Positions 1-8,663 of a DNA stretch of 64,000 bases are shown here, piece after piece. Both the position numbers and the translations under genes were made by a program. This stretch comes from SIG435 sp045530725 (GTDB lineage Bacteria; Bacillota; Clostridia; UMGS1810), in contig JAZSCT010000034.1 in NCBI GenBank assembly GCA_045530725.1, forward strand, positions 1-64,000. The letters are read 5' to 3'. The first letter of the stretch is position 1, and every line of letters begins with the position of its first letter. Below the pieces are notes generated by a model that worked only from the letters and a program-made list of their open reading frames with translations, was not told the DNA's origin and did not search any database.

Positions 1-168
1 TCATAGTTTGTGTTATTGTATTCATAGCGAATAGATTTCCTTTCTGTGTGGTTTTTGGTGGTACTTAAACTTTAACACAAAAAGTTTCTATTCGCTATTT
101 ATTTTTTAAAAGTGTAACATATCAATTGTAAACCTACACAACAACAGACTTTTTTTGTGCCTGAATCA
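1..168. other. Non-coding left edge with a 12-bp inverted repeat
   Basis: No gene is seen before alaS. A perfect 12-bp inverted repeat, ATAGCGAATAGA at 24-35 and TCTATTCGCTAT at 87-98, encloses a 51-nt loop, and the right arm is followed by TTTATTTTTT. It could be the terminator of a gene outside the window or an operator. It lies upstream of the alaS promoter, so it is probably not part of the alaS leader. Confidence 0.45.
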
Positions 169-196
169 TTGACAAATCAGGGGTTTTTGGTATAAT
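169..196 (+). promoter_or_regulatory. alaS promoter
   Basis: TTGACA at 169-174 and TATAAT at 191-196 are separated by 16 nt. This matches a housekeeping sigma-A promoter. Transcription should start near 203, giving a leader of about 34 nt, which is too short for a T-box. Confidence 0.8.
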
Positions 197-236
197 ATAT
201 AATGATAAACAATATATAAAAAAGGATTGAACTACA

Positions 237-2879
237 ATGAAAAAATTAGGATTAAACGAAATAAGGGAAAAATACCTTTCTTTCTTTGAAAGCAAAGGTC
301 ATTTAAGACTTCCAAGTTTTTCTCTTGTACCTCAGAATGATAAAAGTTTACTTCTTATCAATGCTGGTATGGCACCACTTAAGCCATATTTCACAGGTCA
401 GGAAACACCTCCTTCAAAGAGAGTTACCACCTGTCAGAAGTGTATAAGAACACCTGATATTGAGTCAGTAGGTAAGACTGCACGTCACGGTACATATTTT
501 GAAATGCTTGGCAACTTCTCTTTTGGAGATTATTTCAAGCACGAAATCACAGGCTGGGCTTGGGAATTCTGTACAAAGGTACTTGAACTTCCTGTAGAAA
601 GACTCTGGGTTACTATCTATGAAGAAGATGATGAAGCATTTGATATCTGGACAAAGGAAGTAGGAGTATCTCCTGACAGAATTGTAAGAATGGGCAAGGA
701 TGACAACTTCTGGGAAATCGGTCAGGGACCTTGCGGACCTTGCTCCGAACTTTACTTTGACAGAGGCGAAGATACAGGTTGCGGAAGCCCTGATTGTAAA
801 GTGGGCTGTGAATGTGACAGATTTGTAGAATTCTGGAACCTTGTTTTCACACAGTTTGACAAGGACGAAGAAGGTAACTACAACCGTCTTGCACATCCAA
901 ACATTGATACAGGTATGGGACTGGAAAGAATTGCTTGTATTATGCAGGGTGTAAACAGTATATTTGAAGTAGATACCGTAAGAAATATTATGGCGAAGAT
1001 TTCAGAAATTGCCAATGTTAAATATGGTGATGACAAAAATACAGACATATCTTTGCGAGTTATAACAGACCATATCAGAAGCACCACATTTATGATATGT
1101 GACGGTGTAAAGATTGCAAACGAAGGAAGAGGCTACGTGCTCAAACGTCTCTTAAGACGTGCCGCACGTCACGGCAAACTTCTTGGTGTGAATGAACCGT
1201 TCCTATACAAAATTTGTGATACAGTAATTGAAGAAAACAAAAATGCTTATCCTGAACTTGTTGGCAAGAAGGATTATATCAAGAAGATTATCGAACTTGA
1301 AGAAATAAGTTTTGCAAGAACTGTAAATGATGGCCTTAATATCCTTAATTCCTATGTGGAAGAAATGGACAAGGAAGGTGCAAAAGTTCTTTCAGGTGAC
1401 AAGGCATTCAAACTTTCCGACACATATGGATTCCCTATTGACCTTACTGTGGAAATCCTTGGCGAAAAGGGATATTCTGTAGATGTAGATGGATTTAGTG
1501 CATATGTAAACGAACAGAGACAGCGTGCAAGAGATGCTATCAAGGATGCCGATTCACTTGGCTGGAAGGATGAAATGTTTGAGAAATTCCTTGCACTTCC
1601 TTCACCTGAATTCGTAGGATATGACTCTCTTGAATGTGATACAGAAATCCTCGGTATCTACTATAACGATGATTTCAATGACAGTGCTTCATATGAAAAC
1701 GGAACAGTAACACTTGTTCTTTCAAAGACTCCTTTCTACGGCGAAGGCGGCGGTCAGGTAGGGGATACAGGTATTATCACCTGTGACAATGCAAAACTCA
1801 ACGTTACCGATGCAAAGAAACTCCGTGACGGAAGAATTATCGTTGCGGCAGAAATCATAGACGGCTATATAGAAAAAGGCGACAAGTGTCATGCGGAAGT
1901 TGACAAAGACAGAAGAGCAAAAATCGCTGCAAACCACTCTGCTACACATCTTTTGCAGAAGGCTCTTAAAATGGTTGCAGGAGACCATATTGAGCAGGCA
2001 GGTTCATTTGTAAATGACGAGAGACTCAGATTTGACTTTACTCACTATGAAGCCGTTACAAAAGAACAACTCAAAGAAGTCGAAGAAATCGTAAACAGAG
2101 AAATATTTAATTCACTTTGTGTAACTTGCAATGAAATGCCTATAGACGAAGCAAAGAAACTTGGTGCTATGGCTCTCTTCGGAGAAAAATACGGCGATGT
2201 GGTAAGAGTCGTTAAGATGGGTGATTTCAGTATCGAACTTTGTGGCGGTACGCATGTTAAAAACACTTCAAACATCGGTATATTCAAGATTCTTTCTGAA
2301 TCAGGTATTGCCGCAGGTACAAGAAGAATTGAAGCAACAACAGGTCTTGGCGTTGTAAAATACTTAAGTGAAAAAGAATCACTCATAAATGATATTTCTC
2401 AGGAACTCAAAGTAGGCCCATCAGAAATAGTACACAAGATTTCATCAATGAACTCAGAAATCAAGACACTAAAGCAGGATATCAGCAAACTTAATGAAAA
2501 ACTTGCAAAAGGCGGTCTTGATGATATGCTTTCATCTGCAGTAGAGATTTCCGGTATCAAAGTAGTATGCGGAAAGATGGACGGGGCAGATATGGGAGCA
2601 TTAAGAACTACAGGCGATGAACTCAAAAACAAACTTCCTGATGTTGTGGGAGTATTCCTTTCAGATATTGACGGCAAGGTATCACTTTATGTTACCGCAT
2701 CAAAGAGCGCAGTAGCAAAGGGTATCCATTGCGGTAATGTGGTTAAGGAAATTGCAAAATACGTTGACGGTGCAGGAGGCGGAAGACCTGACGGTGCACA
2801 GGCAGGCGGTAAGAACCCACAGGGAATAGACGATGCTCTGAAGGCTTCTGTTGAAGTTATCAAAGCACAACTTGGATGA
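237..2879 (+). CDS. alaS: Alanine--tRNA ligase
   Basis: A class II aminoacyl-tRNA synthetase that charges tRNA-Ala in the cytosol. The 880-residue length matches full-length bacterial AlaRS. The N-terminal catalytic domain opens with the family's typical IREKYLSFFESKGH block. The editing domain carries the zinc-binding NHSATHLL motif (HxxxH) and the later ELCGGTHV motif. The C-Ala region ends in the Gly-rich GGGRPDGAQAGG segment. An AAAGGA ribosome site lies just before the ATG. It is the first gene of a probable four-gene unit with two small proteins and rubrerythrin, and the next gene overlaps its stop codon. Identification is secure. Confidence 0.98.
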   Translation: MKKLGLNEIREKYLSFFESKGHLRLPSFSLVPQNDKSLLLINAGMAPLKPYFTGQETPPSKRVTTCQKCIRTPDIESVGKTARHGTYFEMLGNFSFGDYFKHEITGWAWEFCTKVLELPVERLWVTIYEEDDEAFDIWTKEVGVSPDRIVRMGKDDNFWEIGQGPCGPCSELYFDRGEDTGCGSPDCKVGCECDRFVEFWNLVFTQFDKDEEGNYNRLAHPNIDTGMGLERIACIMQGVNSIFEVDTVRNIMAKISEIANVKYGDDKNTDISLRVITDHIRSTTFMICDGVKIANEGRGYVLKRLLRRAARHGKLLGVNEPFLYKICDTVIEENKNAYPELVGKKDYIKKIIELEEISFARTVNDGLNILNSYVEEMDKEGAKVLSGDKAFKLSDTYGFPIDLTVEILGEKGYSVDVDGFSAYVNEQRQRARDAIKDADSLGWKDEMFEKFLALPSPEFVGYDSLECDTEILGIYYNDDFNDSASYENGTVTLVLSKTPFYGEGGGQVGDTGIITCDNAKLNVTDAKKLRDGRIIVAAEIIDGYIEKGDKCHAEVDKDRRAKIAANHSATHLLQKALKMVAGDHIEQAGSFVNDERLRFDFTHYEAVTKEQLKEVEEIVNREIFNSLCVTCNEMPIDEAKKLGAMALFGEKYGDVVRVVKMGDFSIELCGGTHVKNTSNIGIFKILSESGIAAGTRRIEATTGLGVVKYLSEKESLINDISQELKVGPSEIVHKISSMNSEIKTLKQDISKLNEKLAKGGLDDMLSSAVEISGIKVVCGKMDGADMGALRTTGDELKNKLPDVVGVFLSDIDGKVSLYVTASKSAVAKGIHCGNVVKEIAKYVDGAGGGRPDGAQAGGKNPQGIDDALKASVEVIKAQLG

Positions 2880-3094
2880 TTGTTATGGAAGTAAAAATTG
2901 GCAGATACAGACATTTTAAAGGCAATGAATACCAAGTCATCGCCATTGCAAAGCATTCAGAAACTATGGAAGATATGGTTGTATATAGGGGTCTCTACGG
3001 AGACAATCCTGTGTTTGTAAGACCTGTTTCTATGTGGAATGAAGTGGTGGAAAGAGACGGCAAAACCTTTAAAAGATTTGAATTTATTTCATAA
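2876..3094 (+). CDS. DUF1653-family small protein
   Basis: A 72-residue protein with the GRYRHFKGNEYQVIAIAKHSE signature of DUF1653, a small beta-rich domain of unknown function found in many bacteria. The ATG at 2876 overlaps the alaS stop (ATGA). A second in-frame ATG at 2885 would give MEVKIGRY and fits the usual family start better, but neither has a strong ribosome site, so translational coupling to alaS is likely. No catalytic residues can be assigned. Family assignment is from the aligned motif only. Confidence 0.8.
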   Translation: MIVMEVKIGRYRHFKGNEYQVIAIAKHSETMEDMVVYRGLYGDNPVFVRPVSMWNEVVERDGKTFKRFEFIS

Positions 3095-3104
3095 GGCGGT
3101 TTAT

Positions 3105-3269
3105 ATGGAACCTAAAGATTATATCATAATAAAAATCGAAGGAGAGTATGCCACATTGAGAGAAACAGATGGCACAAATGAGTTGTTTATAGCAATGGCA
3201 CTTCTGCCACAGGGCTCTGATCTGGGAACACGACTTCATTTTAAAAATTTTGAATATTCAATTATTTAA
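3105..3269 (+). CDS. Small DUF3006-like protein
   Basis: A 54-residue protein beginning MEPKDYIIIKIEGEYATL. The IEGEYATLRETDG pattern followed by LLPQGSDLGT resembles the DUF3006 family of small beta-barrel proteins of unknown function. The ATG at 3105 is chosen because AAGGCGG lies just upstream; a longer frame opens at a GTG at 3039 but overlaps the preceding gene by 56 nt. It is 20 nt from rubrerythrin and probably cotranscribed with alaS. Function is not known and the family call is tentative. Confidence 0.6.
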   Translation: MEPKDYIIIKIEGEYATLRETDGTNELFIAMALLPQGSDLGTRLHFKNFEYSII

Positions 3270-3289
3270 ATTTATGGGAGGGTATTAAA

Positions 3290-3829
3290 ATGAGTAAATT
3301 AAAAGGTACAAAGACAGAACAGAATCTTATGACTGCTTTTGCAGGAGAATCACAGGCAAGAAACAAATATACATATTATGCTTCAAAGGCAAAGAAAGAC
3401 GGCTATGTCCAGATTTCAAAAATCTTTGAAGAAACTGCAAACAACGAAAAAGAACATGCAAAAATCTGGTTCAAACTTCTCCACGACGGTATGCCTGACA
3501 CAATGACAAACCTTATCGACGCTGCAGAAGGCGAAAACTACGAATGGACAGATATGTATGCAACATTTGCAAAAGAAGCAAAAGAAGAAGGATTTGATGA
3601 TATTGCTGCACTTTTTGAAATGGTTGCAAAGATTGAAAAAGAACACGAAGAAAGATACAGAAAACTTATCTCAAATATCGAAGGCGGTCTGGTCTTCTCA
3701 AGAGAAGGAGATATGATCTGGGAATGCTCAAACTGCGGTCACATAAATATCGGCAAGAAAGCCCCTGAAGTATGTCCTGTATGTGCACATCCACAGAGTT
3801 ACTTCATGATAAGACCAACAAATTATTAA
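3290..3829 (+). CDS. Rubrerythrin
   Basis: A 179-residue non-haem iron protein that reduces hydrogen peroxide in anaerobes. The N-terminal ferritin-like diiron domain (about residues 1-135) has the ligand pattern GESQARNKY, EETANNEKEH and a later EKEHEERY. The C-terminal rubredoxin-like domain has two CxxC knuckles, CSNC and CPVC, which bind one Fe(SCys)4. The ribosome site GGGAGG precedes the ATG. It lies 20 nt after the small upstream gene and is followed by a strong terminator, so it closes the alaS transcript. Its presence supports an obligate anaerobe. Confidence 0.96.
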   Translation: MSKLKGTKTEQNLMTAFAGESQARNKYTYYASKAKKDGYVQISKIFEETANNEKEHAKIWFKLLHDGMPDTMTNLIDAAEGENYEWTDMYATFAKEAKEEGFDDIAALFEMVAKIEKEHEERYRKLISNIEGGLVFSREGDMIWECSNCGHINIGKKAPEVCPVCAHPQSYFMIRPTNY

Positions 3830-3837
3830 TAAATCGG

Positions 3838-3870
3838 AATGGGTGTAAAAATCGTATTTTTACACCCATT
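3838..3870 (+). terminator. Intrinsic terminator after rubrerythrin
   Basis: A 15-bp stem, AATGGGTGTAAAAAT paired with ATTTTTACACCCATT around a CGT loop, starts 8 nt after the rubrerythrin stop codon. Confidence 0.85.
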
Positions 3871-3893
3871 TATTGTTTAAGGGAGAAGGGAAT

Positions 3894-4064
3894 ATGAAGA
3901 TAACATGGCTTGGTTAGGCAGGGCTTCTGTTTGAAAAAGACGGCATCAGCATAATGGTAGATCCATACCTTTCAGATTCATGTAAGGCGCTTAATCCGAA
4001 GAATGCAAGAAGAGTCCCTGTAGATCAAAAAGTATTTGATATAAAGCCACAGGTAATTAAATAA
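3894..4064 (+). pseudogene. MBL-fold hydrolase (UlaG-like) remnant
   Basis: An ATG at 3894 after GGGAGAAGGG starts MKITWLG, then an in-frame TAG at 3915-3917, then AGLLFEKDGISIMVDPYLSD and a short tail ending in TAA at 4062. The WLG-x-AG and DPYLSD elements match the N-terminus of UlaG-type metallo-beta-lactamase-fold hydrolases. The zinc-binding HxHxDH motif and the rest of the roughly 220-residue domain are gone. The gene is broken by both a nonsense codon and loss of its 3' part. The ribosome site is still intact, so the decay looks recent. Confidence 0.7.
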
Positions 4065-4066
4065 TA

Positions 4067-4109
4067 AACAATATGGGGTGAAATCCGAGAGATTTCACCC
4101 CATATTGTT
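4067..4109. terminator. Strong hairpin after the MBL remnant
   Basis: A 19-bp perfect stem, AACAATATGGGGTGAAATC paired with its complement around CGAGA. It directly follows the last codon of the MBL remnant and is probably the terminator of the former gene. Confidence 0.75.
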
Positions 4110-4116
4110 TCGTTAC

Positions 4117-4158
4117 ACAAAAAGAGAAACTATCCCATCATAAGATGAGATAGTTTCT
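4117..4158 (-). terminator. Terminator of the ABC/subtilase operon
   Basis: On the minus strand AGAAACTATC pairs with GATAGTTTCT over a 14-nt loop and is followed by CTTTTTG. It lies about 70 nt after the subtilase stop. Confidence 0.7.
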
Positions 4159-4225
4159 ACCAAAGTAAATATTATTAATAATTTTTAATTTTCACGATCC
4201 GGCCGTTTTTTACATCCCTTACCTG

Positions 4226-7200
4226 TTATTTTTCCATTGCCTTACTAAATACATTCAGTGTAATTGCATTATTACCTGCTTCAGTCCAGTTAAATCCGTG
4301 TCCTTTAAATGTCATAACCTTTACTTTGTAGTTAACGTCAGGATCAAGATCAAATGTTTCTTCCCAACGAAGGATTGACCCTATCTGAACCTGTTCGCCG
4401 CTAATGACCTTATTGTAGAAGTCAACGGTAAGATTCTTTCTTTTTACATTTATAAGTGCGTTTGTATCTGCATTATAAAGAGATGTGATTATCTGCAGCG
4501 GATATTTGCCTGTAACGGTAGAACCACTCTGTGTAAAATCCATATCAATAGGTGCCGTTGATTCCATATAGTATTCTACAGTCACTTTGCCGTTTTCAGG
4601 AATACTGCTTATAAGTTTTTTGTTGGAATCAAGCAGATTGATGTTGAATATATCCAGATTGTCGTAAAGACTGTAGTCTGTTGCTTTTGGAATTTCTGCT
4701 TTATGAAGTACATTGTCTATCATTGCCCAGTAGTTCCCGTTGAAGTTAAACGCCATGGAGATTGTCTTTCCGTTTGCAGTATAGAGTTCTGTTACACTTC
4801 CGTCATTTGGAATAGCATATATTCCGTTTGAACCGTAACCTGCAAGAACCTTTGTTTCTCCGTTTGTAAGAAGTGACAGTTTCTTGATTTTTGAAGAGTC
4901 AATGTCACAGAGTTTTTTGATAGATCCGCTCATTGCAAAAGCACCTGTGGTGGTTCTCTGTACTGCTACATAATATACTGCGGTATTTGAAAGTAAGTAA
5001 ATATATCTTCCGTTGGCGATGATCTGTGTAAAGTCAGGATATGTCTGGTCGGAGTATGTTTTCTGACTCCAGGTTTTACCGCCATAGGTAGAAGCAAGAA
5101 GCACTGGCTGACCGTGATCATTTTTTGCAATTGCAATATATGCATATACATCTTCTGCATCATCATATACCGCATCTATTACCTGATATGGCATTTCCTT
5201 TGATGCAAGTACATATTTTTCGTTAAGTCCGTCTCCGGTATCTACTGTATAGTAGTGATATACCATCTTGTTATTTAAGAATACGTTGAATCCCGAGCCG
5301 TCTGTAGCAAATGCTACGAAGTCTGTTTCGTCATCCCAACCAGAGAGAACACCTGCCTGAGCGCCTGAGTTGGCATTGGTAAAGTAATCGCTTTTTGCAC
5401 CGGCAATTACTCCTCTTTCGGGAGTGTCAAGAAGGAGAACATAAGTAAACTGATTTTCTTCTGCTATTGTTGACACTGCATTTTTTGGTAGAAATTCTGC
5501 ATATGCATAAGGATAGTTTACACCCTTTGGAAGTACGCTTGTTTTGTTTTCGTTCTGATATACTCTGTAGAGAGAAGCAGAATAATTTGTAGCATTCTGA
5601 ACAATACCTATGTCTGATGAAAATACAAATTCTGTACTGTCAGTATTCGGCAGTTCCTGATTATTGTCACCAAGATCTACGGGAGTAGATGCGAAACTCA
5701 ATCCCGAAGGGAGTACGGTAACAATACATTGATTTGTAAGTTTGTTATTGAAGTTTGATGTAATGTGAATTGTTGTTTCACCGGGAGTGATACCTGTCAC
5801 AACACCGTTGTTTGAAACAGTTGCAACAGATGAATCCTCTGAATAATAAACAACAGATTTGTTGTTTGCATTTTCAGGATTTACAGTTACATCTATCTGT
5901 TTTGTTTTGTTTACTTCTACAGTAAGTTTTTCTGTTGTGACAATGCTTGTAGTTGCCACATATCCTGTGTTGGATTTCTTTATGGCTTCAAGGAGGTTGA
6001 TTTTTCCGAAACCGTATTCGATGTCATATCCCTCTCTTCCAAGGTCAGTTGCAGTTGCTTTGAGTATTTCTTCAATCTGACTTGGTGTCAGGAATGGATT
6101 TGCAATTTTCAGAAGTGCTGCCGCTGCCGCTACCATAGGAGAGGAGAAACTTGTTCCGTTTCTGCCTGTCTTTACATTTGAACCTGTAGAATCAGGATAT
6201 GTAAGTGCCAGACTTTCGCCGGGAGCAGTCAGGTCCACATATTCATTGAACTGGGAAAAACCGCTCTTTTCATCTGTCATGCCGATGGATGCCACGCTTA
6301 TTACATTGTCAGCACAGGCAGGGTACTGATACTGGTTTGAAAAGGAGTTTCCTGCGGAGCAGACAACTGTTACGCCAAGATTGTAAGCATAGTCTATTGC
6401 TTCCTGTAATCCTTCAAAGTATATTGTTGCTCCCAAACTTAAGTTTATGACATTTGCACCATTATCTGCCGCAAATTTGATTCCTTCTATTATGGCAGAT
6501 GGGGTGGAACTTGAAGAACTGAATACTTTCACAGGCATAATTTTTACATCGAATTCTCCTGCCACACCGCATATTCCCGTGCCGTTATTTGCTTCTGCAG
6601 CAACTGTACCTGCTACACTTGTTCCATGATAAGTTCCTGCATAATCATCGTCGAAATTATCACTGGCGGTACTATCGTAGAAGTTTTTACCGATAATGTT
6701 TCCTGCTGAGTTTCTGTAGAATCTGTTTACTAGGTCGGAGTTATCAATATCTACACCGCAATCAAGTATTGCTACTACAGCACTGTTTTCTGAAGATCCG
6801 GGGAGAGTCTTAAGATAATCCCATGCTTCCTTTGCTTTGATGGACTCAAGGAAATATTCCCCTTCGTATAAACTGTAATCATTTGGATATGTGCTGTCTG
6901 TTTCGTTTAGAAAGGTGTCGGATATTTCATCCTTTACCTGAGGTTCATCAATTACAGGAAGGGTTATTTCCTCATTGGGATGGGCAAATGCCACATTCGG
7001 GTCAGAATTTAAGTAATCACAGATGACCTTCTGGGTATTTAAATCTTCAAACCAGAGAAGATACATATTTCCTATAAGATTTCTGTATCCCATAAGGTTT
7101 GGGACTTCTTTGAGAGCATTTTCGGCATCTGAATTGAATTTTACTATCAGTTCGTATGGTGTGCTTTCTTCGGAATTAAGAGTGATTTGTGATGTGTTTT

Positions 7201-7294
7201 CTTTAAGATCCTTAAGAATTCTTATGTTTCCTGAAGCAAATACACTATGTGATATCATCAGAAGACATATCACTAAACTAAGAAATTTTTTCAT
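4226..7294 (-). CDS. Secreted S8 subtilase with Big_2 domain
   Basis: A 1022-residue serine protease. Residues 1-20 form a signal peptide (MKKFLSLVICLLMISHSVFA). Residues 45-112 look like an I9-type propeptide. The peptidase S8 domain spans about 165-440, with catalytic Asp178 (ILDCGVDID), His223 (YHGTSVAGT), oxyanion Asn316 and Ser382 (NGTSFSSPM). Residues 453-530 form a bacterial Ig-like Big_2 domain. The last 490 residues are unrecognised but have repeated beta-strand patterns that could form a propeller-like module. No LPXTG or C-terminal membrane anchor is seen, so it is probably released or held non-covalently. The ribosome site is AAGGAGG. It is 13 nt downstream of the DUF4340 gene and appears to be the last gene of the ABC operon, which is an unusual pairing. 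Confidence 0.93.
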   Translation of the reverse strand: MKKFLSLVICLLMISHSVFASGNIRILKDLKENTSQITLNSEESTPYELIVKFNSDAENALKEVPNLMGYRNLIGNMYLLWFEDLNTQKVICDYLNSDPNVAFAHPNEEITLPVIDEPQVKDEISDTFLNETDSTYPNDYSLYEGEYFLESIKAKEAWDYLKTLPGSSENSAVVAILDCGVDIDNSDLVNRFYRNSAGNIIGKNFYDSTASDNFDDDYAGTYHGTSVAGTVAAEANNGTGICGVAGEFDVKIMPVKVFSSSSSTPSAIIEGIKFAADNGANVINLSLGATIYFEGLQEAIDYAYNLGVTVVCSAGNSFSNQYQYPACADNVISVASIGMTDEKSGFSQFNEYVDLTAPGESLALTYPDSTGSNVKTGRNGTSFSSPMVAAAAALLKIANPFLTPSQIEEILKATATDLGREGYDIEYGFGKINLLEAIKKSNTGYVATTSIVTTEKLTVEVNKTKQIDVTVNPENANNKSVVYYSEDSSVATVSNNGVVTGITPGETTIHITSNFNNKLTNQCIVTVLPSGLSFASTPVDLGDNNQELPNTDSTEFVFSSDIGIVQNATNYSASLYRVYQNENKTSVLPKGVNYPYAYAEFLPKNAVSTIAEENQFTYVLLLDTPERGVIAGAKSDYFTNANSGAQAGVLSGWDDETDFVAFATDGSGFNVFLNNKMVYHYYTVDTGDGLNEKYVLASKEMPYQVIDAVYDDAEDVYAYIAIAKNDHGQPVLLASTYGGKTWSQKTYSDQTYPDFTQIIANGRYIYLLSNTAVYYVAVQRTTTGAFAMSGSIKKLCDIDSSKIKKLSLLTNGETKVLAGYGSNGIYAIPNDGSVTELYTANGKTISMAFNFNGNYWAMIDNVLHKAEIPKATDYSLYDNLDIFNINLLDSNKKLISSIPENGKVTVEYYMESTAPIDMDFTQSGSTVTGKYPLQIITSLYNADTNALINVKRKNLTVDFYNKVISGEQVQIGSILRWEETFDLDPDVNYKVKVMTFKGHGFNWTEAGNNAITLNVFSKAMEK

Positions 7295-7307
7295 TTGTTT
7301 CTCCTCC

Positions 7308-8663
7308 TTATTTTATACTGCTGAGTTGACCGTATATGTTGTCAAGTTTTTCTTTGAGAACAATATATCTACATTCACCGTCCATAAAAGCACCGTAATG
7401 TCTTTCGGTATGCTTTACAAATTTTATGTTTGGCTTTGAGCCGTCGCTTTTAAAATATGTGATTTCATATACTGCCTTTCCTTTCGGGATATTTCCGGCA
7501 AGTCTTTCTATATCCAGAGCGATGATGTCGGTATAGATTTTCTTGAATGAGTGTACACTTACCTGTACGTCATTTATATAGTATTGGTTGTTGCTTTCCG
7601 TTTCCTTACGGCTGTCACCCTGACGTATGATATTCATTGTCATAACAGAGTTATCTTTTTTGAATTCGATTTTTTCCACATCGGCAAGAATTTCAAGATT
7701 TACAAGTGAGTCAACAAAGGTAAACATATTCATATCCATAAATTCTATATTTTTTGTTTCGATGCTTACCACATTGTTGCTTCCGCTTTTTCTCGCATAT
7801 GTATATATACCTGCTGAATGGGTATCTCCAATATATATATGCCCGAAATTGCCACCGTCGTCCGTGAAATAAAGAAGTCTTGCTCCATTTCCCAGACCGT
7901 ATTTTGAAAGGTCGGACACGTCGTCTTCCACGAACTCCTTTGCCGAAATCAGCGGCAGATACTGTGATATATATGTGTTAATATTGGTCACATCTGCACT
8001 TTTTCTGATGGGTGAAGTCATATTCCAGAGTTCTTCTCCTGTAGAGGAAGAAGTTTTTTCGAGTACTATTCTTCCCTCAGGTCCGTCAAATTCTATCTGG
8101 GAAAGCAGTTGTGAATCAGCAGAATGAAGAGTTTGATTTCTGAAGTAGGATACAGGTTGCATCATTGCAAGAGCCTTTGCAGAATGTATCACAAATACTT
8201 CCTTTGAGCCATCTACATTCAGGAAATATCCGTTTCCCTGAGTAAGATTTCCCACTCTGTAGGTTATTTCGCCATCAGGGTATGTTATTTTTACCTGTGA
8301 TTTCGGTCTGTCAAATCCATAGTCCGAAAGACTGAAAGCATCATCTGTTGCTTTTTCTTCTGCCACTACATTTTTTAAGAAGTTTTCCAGTTGGCTTATC
8401 ATAGACTGATTAAGTTCTGCAGAAGGGCTTTCTATATATGAATACATTACGGAATCATTTTTTCTGAATGTATATGAGGAGTCGGGAAGTGTCACCGATA
8501 TTTCATTTAAGTATTTGTCAGAAATATCTGTGACTGTATATGTCTTTACCTCGTTTTCCTTTGTGCCATTATCCGATATGGGATCAAGATTTGTCACCCA
8601 TATTGTTATGCCAAGAAGAATCACAGCCACAACCAGAAGTATCACCAGAGACTTTTTGTTCAT
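7308..8663 (-). CDS. DUF4340-domain membrane-anchored protein
   Basis: A 451-residue protein with one N-terminal transmembrane helix (NKKSLVILLVVAVILLGITIWV) and an extracytoplasmic beta-rich body of the DUF4340 type. DUF4340 genes usually sit next to GldG-like ABC auxiliary proteins, as here. The ATG at 8663 is chosen because AAGGAGG lies upstream and it overlaps the stop of the preceding gene by one base (TGATG), indicating translational coupling. A longer open frame upstream lacks its own ribosome site. Its role is unknown; by context it is an external part of the transporter. Confidence 0.88.
   Translation of the reverse strand: MNKKSLVILLVVAVILLGITIWVTNLDPISDNGTKENEVKTYTVTDISDKYLNEISVTLPDSSYTFRKNDSVMYSYIESPSAELNQSMISQLENFLKNVVAEEKATDDAFSLSDYGFDRPKSQVKITYPDGEITYRVGNLTQGNGYFLNVDGSKEVFVIHSAKALAMMQPVSYFRNQTLHSADSQLLSQIEFDGPEGRIVLEKTSSSTGEELWNMTSPIRKSADVTNINTYISQYLPLISAKEFVEDDVSDLSKYGLGNGARLLYFTDDGGNFGHIYIGDTHSAGIYTYARKSGSNNVVSIETKNIEFMDMNMFTFVDSLVNLEILADVEKIEFKKDNSVMTMNIIRQGDSRKETESNNQYYINDVQVSVHSFKKIYTDIIALDIERLAGNIPKGKAVYEITYFKSDGSKPNIKFVKHTERHYGAFMDGECRYIVLKEKLDNIYGQLSSIK

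Noticed and set aside
24..98. T-box riboswitch ahead of alaS
   Set aside because: A GGTGGTAC sequence occurs in the loop, but there is no full T-box sequence or antiterminator and the promoter at 169-196 lies downstream of it.
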